Source of the DNA: JAIOQJ01 sp963718635
GTDB lineage: Bacteria > Planctomycetota > Planctomycetia > Gemmatales > Gemmataceae
NCBI GenBank assembly: GCA_963718635.1
Contig: OY970367.1
Span: 6,386,001-6,450,000 of the forward strand
Direction: 5' to 3'
DNA: 64,000 nucleotides
Shown: positions 36,331 to 43,592 of the stretch, piece by piece
How positions within the stretch are numbered: position 1 is the first letter of the stretch
Layout: each line of letters opens with the position of its first letter
Made by a program: the position numbers and the translations under genes
The notes under the pieces: model-generated
Seen by the model: only the letters and a program-made list of their open reading frames with translations
Told to the model about the DNA's origin: nothing
Databases searched by the model: none

Positions 36331-36440
36331 AAGGGCGGCATCCAAGCGCAAAAGAGGCGGAAAAAGGGTCGGGAGTGGGTCAGGAGTCGAATCGGATCGA
36401 GGGCCACCGCAACCAAACGAGTCCTCGCCTCAAGATGAAG

Positions 36441-36536
36441 GCCGAACCAGCCACTCAACCTGACCGCCGCCAATCAAGCTGTATTCCGGAAGTCGTCGCC
36501 TCTGGGGGCGGCGGCAGGTTAGTTTCGTCGTTCGGC
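36441..36536 (+). other. attC recombination site 1 (type 1)
   Basis: GCCGAAC (36441-36447) and GTTCGGC (36530-36536), 96 bp. Stem ACTCAACCTGACCGCCGCC with GGCGGCGGCAGGTTAGT: the first arm has one extra C and one extra A relative to the complement of the second, the two bulges expected of attC. Nearly the same as attC 4, and about 100 bp of upstream sequence is also shared. Confidence 0.85.
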
Positions 36537-36552
36537 AGCAGGAGGCGGCGCG

Positions 36553-36950
36553 ATGTCGACGGCCGTGGAAGACACCCTGCGGTTCGTCCCAGCGCCGTCG
36601 AGGGGCTGCCGGGCGTCACCGAGGCGGTGGTCTTCCCGGACCGGCTAGAGTTGCTGTCCGAGGGCAAGTGGGTCGTCGTCCGCTTTTTCGACATCGCCCG
36701 GTGGCATCGGTTCGGCTGGCTGTACCGTCCACTCGCTAGGCTTGGCTTCCGGGTGCGGGGTTGGCCATCGGTGGCGGACCGGGACTGGTTCCACCCGCCG
36801 GCGGGTCGGTTCTTCCGGTTCTTCACCGCCGCGCCCGTGACAGTGTTCATGCCCGACGAGCCGCCCGACACGAGCTACGGGCAGACGATGTTCCGGCGGG
36901 TGCAAAACGTGATGGCCGCCGGCGGGTTCTACACCTTCGACCTGGGGTAG
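36553..36950 (+). CDS. Cassette gene: hypothetical GC-rich protein, frameshifted
   Basis: About 133 residues, no recognised family. From ATG 36553, 16 bp after attC 1, the frame reads STAVEDTLRFVP and then needs one more C in a CCC run (near 36590) to continue as SAVEGLPGVTEAVVFPDRLE. The rest is open to 36950, with WVVVRFFDIARWHRFGW and FRFFTAAPVTVFMPDEPPD; rich in Arg, Phe, Trp and Pro. Stop 7 bp before attC 2. Base composition is much more GC-rich than neighbouring cassettes. Confidence 0.6.
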
Positions 36951-36957
36951 TGCAGAC

Positions 36958-37058
36958 GCCGAACCAGGCGCGTGCAGCGGACGGCGGGGGCCGTGATGTT
37001 TCTCGCGCGGTACACTGGCTCCCGCGGCCCCCGCCGCCGCTGAGCTGGATCGTTCGGC
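36958..37058 (+). other. attC recombination site 2 (type 2)
   Basis: GCCGAAC (36958-36964) and GTTCGGC (37052-37058), 101 bp. First arm GTGCAGCGGACGGCGGGGGCC and second arm GGCCCCCGCCGCCGCTGAGC pair with the extra A bulge (GGA-C versus GGC) at the usual position. Confidence 0.85.
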
Positions 37059-37072
37059 GGCGGAGGCTTCAT

Positions 37073-37807
37073 CTGCGGTACAGCCTCACGTTCCTTGTGC
37101 TGGCCATCGCCTGCGTGGTGGTGGCGCTCGCGGCGTGGGACAGCGTGGGCTGGGCCGCCGTCGTACCGCTGTATACCGCCCTGTCGTTCACGCTGCTCGT
37201 GGTGGCCTACGCCGGGGTCGGGCCGCGTCTGCTGCTCAACCGGGCGACCGGCCGTCGGTCAGTGCTGGGCTGGCTGCTGTTCGCCCCGTACTTCGCGCTC
37301 AACGCAGCAACGTTCGGCCTGTACCGGCTGCTGTCCCGCGAGCCGGCGCATGTGCAGGTCGTCCCAAACCTGTTCTTCGGCCGGCGGCTGTCCGCCTGCG
37401 AGCATCGGGCCGGCGGTTGGGTGAGCGTCCTCGACCTGGCCGGCGAGTTCCCGGCGGTGTGGCCGCAGCGGGCGCTGCCGGGATATCGGTCGCTGCCGGT
37501 GCTGGATGCGTCCGCCCCGTCCGAGGCCGAGTTGCGGTCGGCTGTGGCTTGGGTCGCGGAGGCCGTCGCCTCCGGGCCGGTGTACGTCCACTGCGCGCTT
37601 GGGCACGGGCGCAGTGCCTGCGTGGTCGTCGCCTACTTGCTCTCGGTCGGCTCGGTGGGTACAGTCGCGGAGGGCGTCCGGCTCCTGCGGTCGTTGCGGC
37701 CGGGCGTGCGGCTGCACCCGCCGCAGCTCCGACTGCTTCGCCGGTTCGAACCGCAGCCCGCAACCCAAGACGCCGAACCAGGCGCTGCAGCAGACGGCGG
37801 GGCATGA
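37073..37807 (+). CDS. Cassette gene: membrane-anchored dual-specificity/tyrosine phosphatase-like protein
   Basis: Predicted cysteine-dependent phosphatase. The active-site signature HCALGHGRSACVVVAY (Cys and Arg of HC-x5-R) lies near residue 190, preceded by the usual WVSVLDLAGEFPAVWPQRALPGYRSLPVLD. Residues about 1-100 contain four membrane helices (SLTFLVLAIACVVVALAAW, VVPLYTALSFTLLVVAYAGVG, LGWLLFAPYFALNAATFGLY). No ATG begins the frame after attC 2. A CTG at 37073, 6 nt after GGAGG, would keep the first helix; GTG 37097 is an alternative. The last residues run into attC 3. Similar membrane-linked phosphatases (YnbD type) exist; substrate unknown. Confidence 0.7.
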   Translation: MRYSLTFLVLAIACVVVALAAWDSVGWAAVVPLYTALSFTLLVVAYAGVGPRLLLNRATGRRSVLGWLLFAPYFALNAATFGLYRLLSREPAHVQVVPNLFFGRRLSACEHRAGGWVSVLDLAGEFPAVWPQRALPGYRSLPVLDASAPSEAELRSAVAWVAEAVASGPVYVHCALGHGRSACVVVAYLLSVGSVGTVAEGVRLLRSLRPGVRLHPPQLRLLRRFEPQPATQDAEPGAAADGGA

Positions 37808-37867
37808 TTGGTTTCTGAGACTTCAAGCTCGCCGGTGCCCCGCCGCTGCTGAGCTTGGTCGTTCGGC
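37772..37867 (+). other. attC recombination site 3 (type 2)
   Basis: GCCGAAC (37772-37778) and GTTCGGC (37861-37867), 96 bp. GCTGCAGCAGACGGCGGGGCA pairs with TGCCCCGCCGCTGCTGAGC, leaving an extra G and an extra A unpaired on the first arm. The upstream phosphatase stop (37805-37807) lies inside the first arm. Confidence 0.88.
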
Positions 37868-37878
37868 GGAAGAATCGT

Positions 37879-38557
37879 ATGGCTCCGAATACCTGGATCC
37901 CACTTTACGATTCCTTGAAGGTCGAGCCTCTATTACCAGAGGAGCCCACAAAAATTCAGGCTGTCCTTGCGGTTCCTAAGACAAGTGATCTTTGGCTGGA
38001 CGAATATGAGAGTCGCTCATCGTTTCGATTGCCAATTGCGTATCGCGCTTTCCTCAAGGTGTTTGGTCCGGGTGAATTTGGCCACGACCTCGCTTCGCGC
38101 CCCGGGTTATCGCTTAATCGGGAAGGGACAGGATGCTCAAGTGTTTAACGACTTCGTTGACTTGGATGTGTTCAATGAAGCCGTGCGCACTAGGTTCAAT
38201 CAAACGGATCAATTCGGTCGGCTCATAAGCAAATTCGAGGATCCGGATCGGATCGCGCGGCTCGTTTTTTTTGCATCAAACGGTAGCCCTGATTTCTTTG
38301 GTTGGGATCCAGACGATATCCGAGACTCCAAATTGCACGAGTATGGGGTTTATGTGGTCGAACGAGTAGAAGGTAAGTCGCACTTGTCTGCGTCAAGCTT
38401 TACCGAGTTTGTGCATAAGCAGATAACCGAACAAACTGAAGGTTCAGAAGAGGGGACGACCTCATTTACCGAAGCCATTTTTAGATCATACTCAAGGCAT
38501 AAAGCAGAGGGCTCGTGGTTATCCAATGCAAGAGTGTTGTGGCGTCGCACAAAATAG
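37879..38557 (+). CDS. Cassette gene: SMI1/KNR4 (SUKH)-like protein, frameshifted
   Basis: About 226 residues of the SUKH superfamily, often immunity proteins against polymorphic toxins. Evidence: residues about 40-70 (YESRSSFRLPIAYRAFLKVFGPGEFG, the characteristic LP-YR-FL---G-GEF box), later FVDLDVFNEAVRTRF and RLVFFASNGSPDFFGWDP (the GD-F-w-p box). The box and the rest are in different frames; the shift lies near 38085-38105 (GHDL to APGYRLIGKGQD). ATG 37879 lies 11 bp after attC 3. No toxin lies next to it. Confidence 0.7.
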
Positions 38558-38653
38558 AGCCGCGAGAAAAAGGGGGCATCGGAGGATGAACAGGGGGTGT
38601 TGGAAACGCGGTCGCGAGTCGAATCGGCTCGAGAGTCCTCGCCGCAAGAGAAG

Positions 38654-38749
38654 GCCGAACCCAGCACTCAACCTGACCGCCGCCCTTCAAGCCGCTTTCC
38701 TAAAGTCGTCGTCTGTGTGGGCGGCGGCAGGTTAGTTTGATCGTTCGGC
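38654..38749 (+). other. attC recombination site 4 (type 1)
   Basis: GCCGAAC (38654-38660) and GTTCGGC (38743-38749), 96 bp. ACTCAACCTGACCGCCGCC pairs with GGCGGCGGCAGGTTAGT; bulged C and A as in attC 1, which it resembles closely (both 96 bp). Confidence 0.88.
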
Positions 38750-38763
38750 CCCCGGAGAAGTCC

Positions 38764-39340
38764 GTGGTTGATGTCTTTACTCTTGAACCCAACACCCGAG
38801 TTTTTCAGGATGGTTCTTACGTCCTGTCGTACCCACATATACTGAGCTATTTCGCGGTCAAGACGCATTTCGATTCTGCTGACTTGGTCCGTGGGGCACA
38901 TATGGTGTATGGTTGGATGCCGACCATCCTTGAGTTATACCCTGAAGTTCCGAATCTTGATCTTGAGGCGGGCGCATTGCTGCTTACGCAAGCGAAAAGC
39001 ACTGGCGCACTCTCCGACGACGAGATTACTTCTCTTGCGAATCTCGTCAACAACTCCGTGGCAGGGGTTTCGAAACTGCTCCACTTTGTTCGCGCCATTC
39101 CAGTTCGCTATCTGGGATTCGAAGATTTATAGGTTCGTTTTCGAAGCAAAACCGCATCACTATAGAGTCAACGATGTTACCAACTACCGTCATTACTTGA
39201 GCATTCTTGCCCGGGTCAGAGACGATTCTCGATTTGACGCTTTTCACAAATCGGTGAATGCAAAGATCGGTTATGCGGTTTCTCCGCTGCGTGCGATAGA
39301 ACTTGTTATGTACCTCAACGCTCCCTTGTTCGCGGGCTAG
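38764..39340 (+). CDS. Cassette gene: hypothetical protein, probable frameshift
   Basis: No family recognised. GTG 38764 follows GGAG by 6 nt and lies 14 bp after attC 4. The first frame encodes 122 residues ending at 39132 (VVDVFTLEPNTRVFQDGSY to RYLGFEDL). From about 39120 another frame continues in protein-like fashion (RFVFEAKPHHYRVNDVTNYRHYL to MYLNAPLFAG) up to a stop at 39340, 20 bp before attC 5. One gene of about 190 residues with a shift near 39105-39130 is more likely than two. If the first stop is genuine, the gene ends at 39132. Confidence 0.5.
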
Positions 39341-39360
39341 CGAACTTTGTAGACAGCAGG

Positions 39361-39454
39361 GCCGAACAAGAGGTTGAAGCTGACCCCCGCCCTATAGTTT
39401 GCGTGGAATCATGTTGTCTCTGAAGGCGGGGGCAGCTTAACCTATTCGTTAGCG
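39361..39454 (+). other. attC recombination site 5 (type 3)
   Basis: GCCGAAC (39361-39367) and GTTAGCG (39448-39454), 94 bp. GGTTGAAGCTGACCCCCGCC pairs with GGCGGGGGCAGCTTAACC; bulged G and A on the first arm. The stem matches that of attC 7. Confidence 0.85.
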
Positions 39455-39471
39455 ATAGGAGAGGGGTGACA

Positions 39472-39933
39472 ATGGAACCTGCGATCAAACTCATTACTAA
39501 GACCGACGCATTCCAATTTCTGTGGCTGAAGAACGTCAAAGGCTTCGATCTGCGCGAGCACTGCTACGATTGCCTGATCGGTAACCGAAGCAAGCTCATT
39601 CCGACCAACGAGGGGCGGAAATACCCGGAGAACTTTAAGGCGGAGGGCAAGATTGAGGAGCCGATCCCCTACGCGTACCTCTGTGCAGTGTTACCCTGGA
39701 AAAAAGGCATGGAAGCTAACGTTCATATCCTGATGGAGCCAAACGAAAACTCGGAGTTTACCCACGAAGACTCGAACATCCAAGCTGTCGTGACGGGTAT
39801 GCGCCGACTGGAAATCAAGCCGCTGCCCACGAAGGCTCAAGAAGTGCTGTCGGAACTTTATTGGCGGTGCCGGAATTTTCAGGCTGGCTGGCAGCTCTTT
39901 CCCGCCGACCGCAAGCTCTTTAACATGGCATAG
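39472..39933 (+). CDS. Cassette gene: hypothetical protein
   Basis: 153 residues, no family recognised. ATG 39472 behind GGAGAGG; GTG 39466 also possible. The sequence is soluble and mixed: EPAIKLITKTDAFQFLWLKN, a cysteine pair in LREHCYDCLIGNRS, AYLCAVLPWKKGMEANVHIL, and a C-terminal helix KAQEVLSELYWRCRNFQAG. The gene lies 18 bp after attC 5; attC 6 follows after 150 bp of gene-free DNA. Confidence 0.65.
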   Translation: MEPAIKLITKTDAFQFLWLKNVKGFDLREHCYDCLIGNRSKLIPTNEGRKYPENFKAEGKIEEPIPYAYLCAVLPWKKGMEANVHILMEPNENSEFTHEDSNIQAVVTGMRRLEIKPLPTKAQEVLSELYWRCRNFQAGWQLFPADRKLFNMA

Positions 39934-40083
39934 AGAACCCAGGGACTTGCAAAATAAGCGGGAGAAAGCGTGCGCTTTTTGCGGGTTGGCGTCGTTCGCA
40001 GTTGGGCATGGCATCCCTTGCTTGCGCGTCGGGCTAACGATATGTAGCCGGGGCAAAAAAACACAAAGGCAGGGTGGTCGCTC

Positions 40084-40174
40084 GCCTAACCAAAGGTTCA
40101 AGCTGCCCCCCGTTTGATGGTTTGCGGTTAGGTTACTAACCGGTGGCGACAGCAGCTCATCCTTAGCGTTCAGC
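40084..40174 (+). other. attC recombination site 6 (type 3, imperfect stem)
   Basis: GCCTAAC (40084-40090) and GTTCAGC (40168-40174), 91 bp. First arm GGTTCAAGCTGCCCCCCG; second arm CGGTGGCGACAGCAGCTC matches only in part. End sequences are clear, the stem is weaker than in the other sites. Confidence 0.65.
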
Positions 40175-40243
40175 GGCGAAAGCGTCCGACACCCTTGACG
40201 TCGTGTCGCTTCCATGATGCAATACAGTTGGAGATGCAATACC

Positions 40244-40549
40244 ATGAGCCGTGTTTTGACCGTAGAAATGAGCGAGTCGGCCTACGCCGCACTGGAAAGT
40301 CGCGCTCGGGTGGCCGCGCAGTCCCCCGCAGAGCTGGCCGCCACGGCGCTTGAGCAGCTCTCTTGGGTACTACCAACGGCAAGCATGAGTACGATGCGCC
40401 ATGCGACCGAGGCCGAGAAGCAAGCTGCGCGGCGGCGGTTTGAACGCCACTTCGGCGCCGTCAACCTTGGTTACGCCACTGGGGTGGACAATGAGACCAT
40501 CGACGCCGACTTGGCTCGCGCCTACGCCAATGAGCACGAGGGCAACTGA
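40244..40549 (+). CDS. Cassette gene: antitoxin (VapB-like) of a type II toxin-antitoxin pair
   Basis: About 101 residues. The start MSRVLTVEMSESAYAALESR follows GGAG, and the N-terminal segment resembles a ribbon-helix-helix DNA-binding fold. The body is helical, Ala/Glu/Arg-rich, with an acidic C-terminus (DNETIDADLARAYANEHEGN) suited to blocking a PIN active site. Its stop overlaps the toxin ATG (TGATG). No exact VapB subfamily can be assigned; the pairing is the main evidence. Confidence 0.75.
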   Translation: MSRVLTVEMSESAYAALESRARVAAQSPAELAATALEQLSWVLPTASMSTMRHATEAEKQAARRRFERHFGAVNLGYATGVDNETIDADLARAYANEHEGN

Positions 40550-40941
40550 TGCTCTTGGACACCTCGGGCTTGCTCTGCCTGCACCACCGTGCTGAGCCGT
40601 TCCACCAGGAGGCATGCCAGGCATACTTGTTGGCGCGATTCAGGCTAACGCACGGCTATGTGCTGGCCGAGTTCGTCGCTCTGGCCAAAGCGCGGCGTCT
40701 TCCGCGGTCCAAGGCGTTGGAGTTCGTGACCGATCTGGTGGCCAATCCGGACATTGAGACAGTGTGGGTGGACGATGCGCTGCACCACAAGGCAATGGCG
40801 CTGTTGTGGGCTCGCCCAGATAAGACTTATTCGCTGTGCGATGCAATCAGTTTTGTGTTGATGCGGGAGCGTAGAGTCCAGGAGGCATTGACTACAGACC
40901 ATCACTTCGAGCAGGAAGGCTTTCGCAAGCTGTTGGGATAG
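40549..40941 (+). CDS. Cassette gene: PIN-domain toxin (VapC-like ribonuclease)
   Basis: Predicted Mg-dependent RNase of 130 residues. PIN acidic residues: LLDTSGLL (Asp4), LAEFVALA (Glu), YSLCDAISFVLM (Asp) and ALTTDHHFEQEGF (Asp), the classical order. It starts within the antitoxin stop and is the typical second gene of a VapBC pair. In integrons such pairs stabilise the array. attC 7 follows 85 bp downstream. Confidence 0.88.
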   Translation: MLLDTSGLLCLHHRAEPFHQEACQAYLLARFRLTHGYVLAEFVALAKARRLPRSKALEFVTDLVANPDIETVWVDDALHHKAMALLWARPDKTYSLCDAISFVLMRERRVQEALTTDHHFEQEGFRKLLG

Positions 40942-41026
40942 GGCTGGATACGGCGATGAGCGAATGGTTGGGAGCGAAGTAATGGATGCAGCGAAAATTA
41001 CACGTTTCAAGCACGTTTTGGCCCTC

Positions 41027-41120
41027 GCCTAACTACAGGTTCAAGCTGACCCCCGCCTCAAGCTGTCTGGTTATGGGTTCTCGTCTCCGTGGGCGGGGGC
41101 AGCTTAGCTTGGCGTTCGGC
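41027..41120 (+). other. attC recombination site 7 (type 3)
   Basis: GCCTAAC (41027-41033) and GTTCGGC (41114-41120), 94 bp. GTTCAAGCTGACCCCCGCC pairs with GGCGGGGGCAGCTTAGC. The first arm has an extra C (TTC-AAG) and extra A (CTG-A-CC), the same places as in the attC of class 1 integron cassettes. Confidence 0.9.
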
Positions 41121-41158
41121 GTTGAAGCCCGAGCCACGGAGGTTGTGCTTCGAGCTGT

Positions 41159-41518
41159 GTGCTTCGTGCGCGTGTTCCGCGTGCTGTGCTGTGGACGTTG
41201 GCGGGGCTTCTGACCGCGGGCTGTGTCGGCTCGTGCGAGCTCGCGTACCGGCCGTGTAACGGCATCCGCGTCGGTAGCCTCCAGTCCGAGGCTCGGTCCG
41301 CACTCCCGGTTGGATCATCCCGCGAACAAGTAGAGACGTGGCTTGACGCCCGCGGCCTCCCGTACAATCCCGTGTACGGCAAGGACGGGAAGTCATTCCT
41401 CTGGTATCTGGTGCGAAAGCAGAATGGCAGTTGGATGCGACCGAACGCGGGCCTCTGGATGACATTCAACTTCTACGGTGCTGAGCGGCTGTCGGAGATC
41501 AGTGTCGGTGAGGATTAG
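41159..41518 (+). CDS. Cassette gene: small lipoprotein, hypothetical
   Basis: 119 residues from GTG 41159. The N-terminus (RAVLWTLAGLLTAGCVGSCE) is a lipoprotein signal with lipobox LTAGC. The mature part contains EARSALPVGSSREQVETWLDARGLPYN, a SmpA/OmlA-like turn-helix sequence, and ends in FNFYGAERLSEISVGED. Similar small lipoproteins sit in the envelope. GGAGG lies about 17 nt upstream, longer than usual. Confidence 0.65.
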   Translation: MLRARVPRAVLWTLAGLLTAGCVGSCELAYRPCNGIRVGSLQSEARSALPVGSSREQVETWLDARGLPYNPVYGKDGKSFLWYLVRKQNGSWMRPNAGLWMTFNFYGAERLSEISVGED

Positions 41519-41537
41519 CCGGCTGGTAGCAGTCAAG

Positions 41538-41875
41538 ACGCCGCCCGAGGAACTTCCTTTGCCGTTGATGCCCAGGGCAGTTGATTGAACCGTTTCTGTG
41601 CTTCGCTTGCGCGCACCTTAAGCGTCCGGCGGGGCGGGGAGTCGGCACAGGCGCCGGCCGTCCCAACGGGATCGACCAGGGCCGGAACAATCGCGGCAGG
41701 TGGTCGTCACCAAACGAGTGGGTCGAAAAGCATCCCCAGCCCAGTCGAACCCCCGGGCCAAGCGTAGGTTCGCAGCACCAGAAATGTAACGGGCATCAAC
41801 GCCGAACGCACTTATTAGCATAAGCGCATTGGACTTGAAGTTCCTGGCTCCGTGGGCCAGAATCCCTGGAAGGGG
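41538..41875. repeat. Imperfect duplicated element, copy A
   Basis: Conserved end blocks GAACTTCCTTTGCCGTTGATG...CAGTTGATTGAACCG and GTAACGGGCATCAACGCCGA...CTGGAAGGGG flank a diverged middle. The second copy (42713-43010) has the same ends. GGCGTTGATGCC in the left block is inverted to GGGCATCAACGCC in the right block. It separates the lipoprotein from the HEPN gene; no gene called inside. Confidence 0.65.
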
Positions 41876-41937
41876 ACAGAACCAGGCGCTGACAGCCGAT
41901 CCGCTCAGAGCGGCGGGCGGCGGAAGCTGTGTTCTTC
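41876..41937 (+). other. Degenerate attC-like site 8
   Basis: CAGAAC followed by CAGGCGCTGACAGCC, and GTTCTTC at 41931-41937, resemble type 2 attC ends, but the stem is poor and the site is only about 62 bp. It may be a decayed attC or part of the duplicated element. Confidence 0.35.
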
Positions 41938-41950
41938 GGCAACTGCGGTG

Positions 41951-42390
41951 ATGAGTCAAGAACTGGAGCATCGGATGGGAATTCCGAGTTCAAGCGATGC
42001 ACGCCTCTACTACCGTTGTGCCTTCCAGCGGTATGAAGAAGCCGAAATTCTCATCAGGGCAGACAAAACAACCGGGGCGGTCTACCTCGCCGGGTATGGG
42101 ATCGAGTGCATTTTGAAGGCACTCGTTCTGATGGCGGCGCCCGCAGCGAATCGATCTGATATGCTGAAGTCGTTCTGCGGAAGCAAAGCCCATGAATATG
42201 AATGGCTACGCAGCCTTTATCTGACCAATAATCGGCGAGGTTTCCGCCCGACATCACCCAGCACTTCACCCTTGTGAACGACTGGTCAACCGATTTGCGA
42301 TACATGCCTCGTTCCGTTCGGGATGAGGAAGCCGAGGCATTCCTGTCCTCTGCGGTGGCGATCATCAAGTGGGCTGACGGGAGGCTCTAA
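41951..42390 (+). CDS. Cassette gene: HEPN-domain protein, frameshifted
   Basis: About 146 residues of the HEPN superfamily, whose members are often RNase toxins or their partners. ATG 41951. Diagnostic: FQRYEEAEILIRADKTTGAVYLAGYGIECILKALVL, the HEPN helix pair. The second half (DITQHFTLVNDWSTDLRYMP, AEAFLSSAVAIIKWADGRL) is in another frame; one C lost at CCC near 42244 restores it. I do not see a clear R-x4-H catalytic motif. The next gene starts 2 nt after the stop, so they form a pair. Confidence 0.75.
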
Positions 42391-42391
42391 A

Positions 42392-42715
42392 GTGGCAATC
42401 AATATCCCCCGTGGGGAGTCAGATGAGTTGATCAACAGCATCATCGCAGCGCTCAATCAGTACGAGGCTGATAACCCCCAAGCCCGGATCGACATCTACC
42501 GCCAGAACTCCGTTTCCGTGCGGATACGTATCATCGACCCAGGGTTTGCTGGTCAGAGCAAACCGCAACGGAGCCAACGGGTCTGGCAATACCTCGGACG
42601 GTTGAGGGATGAAGTGCAAGGCGATATTAGCACTATTCTCCTGCTGACGCCTGATGAAACGAAGATGTCCTTTGCGAACTTCGAGTTCAATGACCCTATC
42701 CCGTCCAAGTTATAG
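42392..42715 (+). CDS. Cassette gene: BolA-like protein paired with the HEPN protein
   Basis: 107 residues from GTG 42392, behind GGGAGG. Not formally assigned, but the pattern VRIRIIDPGFAGQSKPQRSQRV, then LGRLRDEVQGDISTILLLTPDE, matches the BolA layout (F-G-S---R---V, L-----I--L-LL-P-E). The usual conserved His is missing. Its spacing to the HEPN gene (2 nt) suggests a functional unit, possibly toxin and antitoxin. Fold assignment is from pattern only. Confidence 0.55.
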   Translation: MAINIPRGESDELINSIIAALNQYEADNPQARIDIYRQNSVSVRIRIIDPGFAGQSKPQRSQRVWQYLGRLRDEVQGDISTILLLTPDETKMSFANFEFNDPIPSKL

Positions 42716-43010
42716 CCGCCCCAGGAACTTCCTTTGGCGTTGATGCCGAGGGCAGTTGATTGAACCGGTTGCGCGTTTCGCTTGGCGCGCATGTTCCGCG
42801 CGTACTCGCGTTGAGTTTTTTGAAAACCGCATCGATTTGTTCTGTCGGTTTGCGCCTTTTTGGTTTGCTTCGTGGCGCCGCGACCGAGCACCAAGGTTCG
42901 CCACTATATATGCAACGGGCATCAACACCGAACGCATCTGATACCATAAGCGCATCCGCCGTGAAGTTCATGGCGCCGTGCGGCAGAATGTCTGGAAGGG
43001 CGTCGATTTC
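42713..43010. repeat. Imperfect duplicated element, copy B
   Basis: Left block AGGAACTTCCTTTGGCGTTG and right block CAACGGGCATCAACACCGAA match copy A at 41538-41875; the middle (about 160 bp) does not. Right block ends in GCAGAATGTCTGGAAGGGCG. Position after the BolA-like gene mirrors copy A after the lipoprotein gene. Confidence 0.65.
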
Positions 43011-43054
43011 AGCAGGGCCTACGCGGAGATATTCGGTTAGCGGCACCAACGCAG

Positions 43055-43150
43055 GCCGAACCAAGCGTTGCAGCAGACGGATGGAGCCCGTGCGCTTGTC
43101 AGAATTCATAGGCTCCTCAGCTCCCTCTCTGCTGGGGGAATTCCGCGTGA
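43055..43150 (+). other. Degenerate attC-like site 9
   Basis: GCCGAAC (43055-43061) with first arm AAGCGTTGCAGCAGACGG as in type 2 attC; GGAGCC/GGCTCC could continue the stem, but no clear GTTRRRY end is present. A decayed or truncated site. Confidence 0.4.
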
Positions 43151-43162
43151 AAAGGCGTATCA

Positions 43163-43408
43163 GTGTCGTCAGCAATTGAACACGCTTTGTACGGCAATCG
43201 CGACACCTATGGCATTGTTGAGTTCCGTCTCACGCCTGGATGCGTTCGGCTGCGAGTCAGGCCCTGGGAGCCGCCACGGACTCCAGTGGAAGCCGTGTTC
43301 AGCAACGCCAAGTTTTCTTCGATGGATCATTACGCAGATAAGGGAGAGGAACTCGATCTGCCATGGGACATCATTGGTTTCGACAGCTACGAACAGCCGA
43401 ATGGCTGA
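43163..43408 (+). CDS. Cassette gene: hypothetical protein with possible in-frame stop
   Basis: GTG 43163 begins MSSAIEHALYGNRDTYG and continues to TGA at 43406-43408. Beyond that stop the same frame remains strongly protein-like for 25 codons (WQFLLHCNGVEWCFESEWPV) and only ends near 43519, within attC 10. The TGA is therefore probably a sequencing error or a substitution that truncated a gene of about 118 residues. No family recognised. The WQFLLHCNGVEW segment may help find relatives. Confidence 0.55.
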   Translation: MSSAIEHALYGNRDTYGIVEFRLTPGCVRLRVRPWEPPRTPVEAVFSNAKFSSMDHYADKGEELDLPWDIIGFDSYEQPNG

Positions 43409-43482
43409 TGGCAGTTTTTACTCCATTGCAATGGCGTGGAGTGGTGCTTTGAGTCGGAATGGCCAGTCATCGCGCGTATGAC

Positions 43483-43577
43483 GTCGGACAAAGCGCTTTC
43501 GGCTGACGGCGGGGCATAATTCGTTTCTGGGATTTCAAGCTCGCGGTCACGCCGGCTGCCGAGCTGGTCCGTTCTGT
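43483..43577 (+). other. attC recombination site 10 (type 2, altered core)
   Basis: The left end reads GTCGGAC instead of GCCGAAC, and the right end GTTCTGT (43571-43577). Stem GCTGACGGCGGGGCA with TCACGCCGGCTGC is of type 2 but weaker. Size 95 bp agrees. Confidence 0.6.
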
Positions 43578-43592
43578 GGCAGAGGGACCGCG

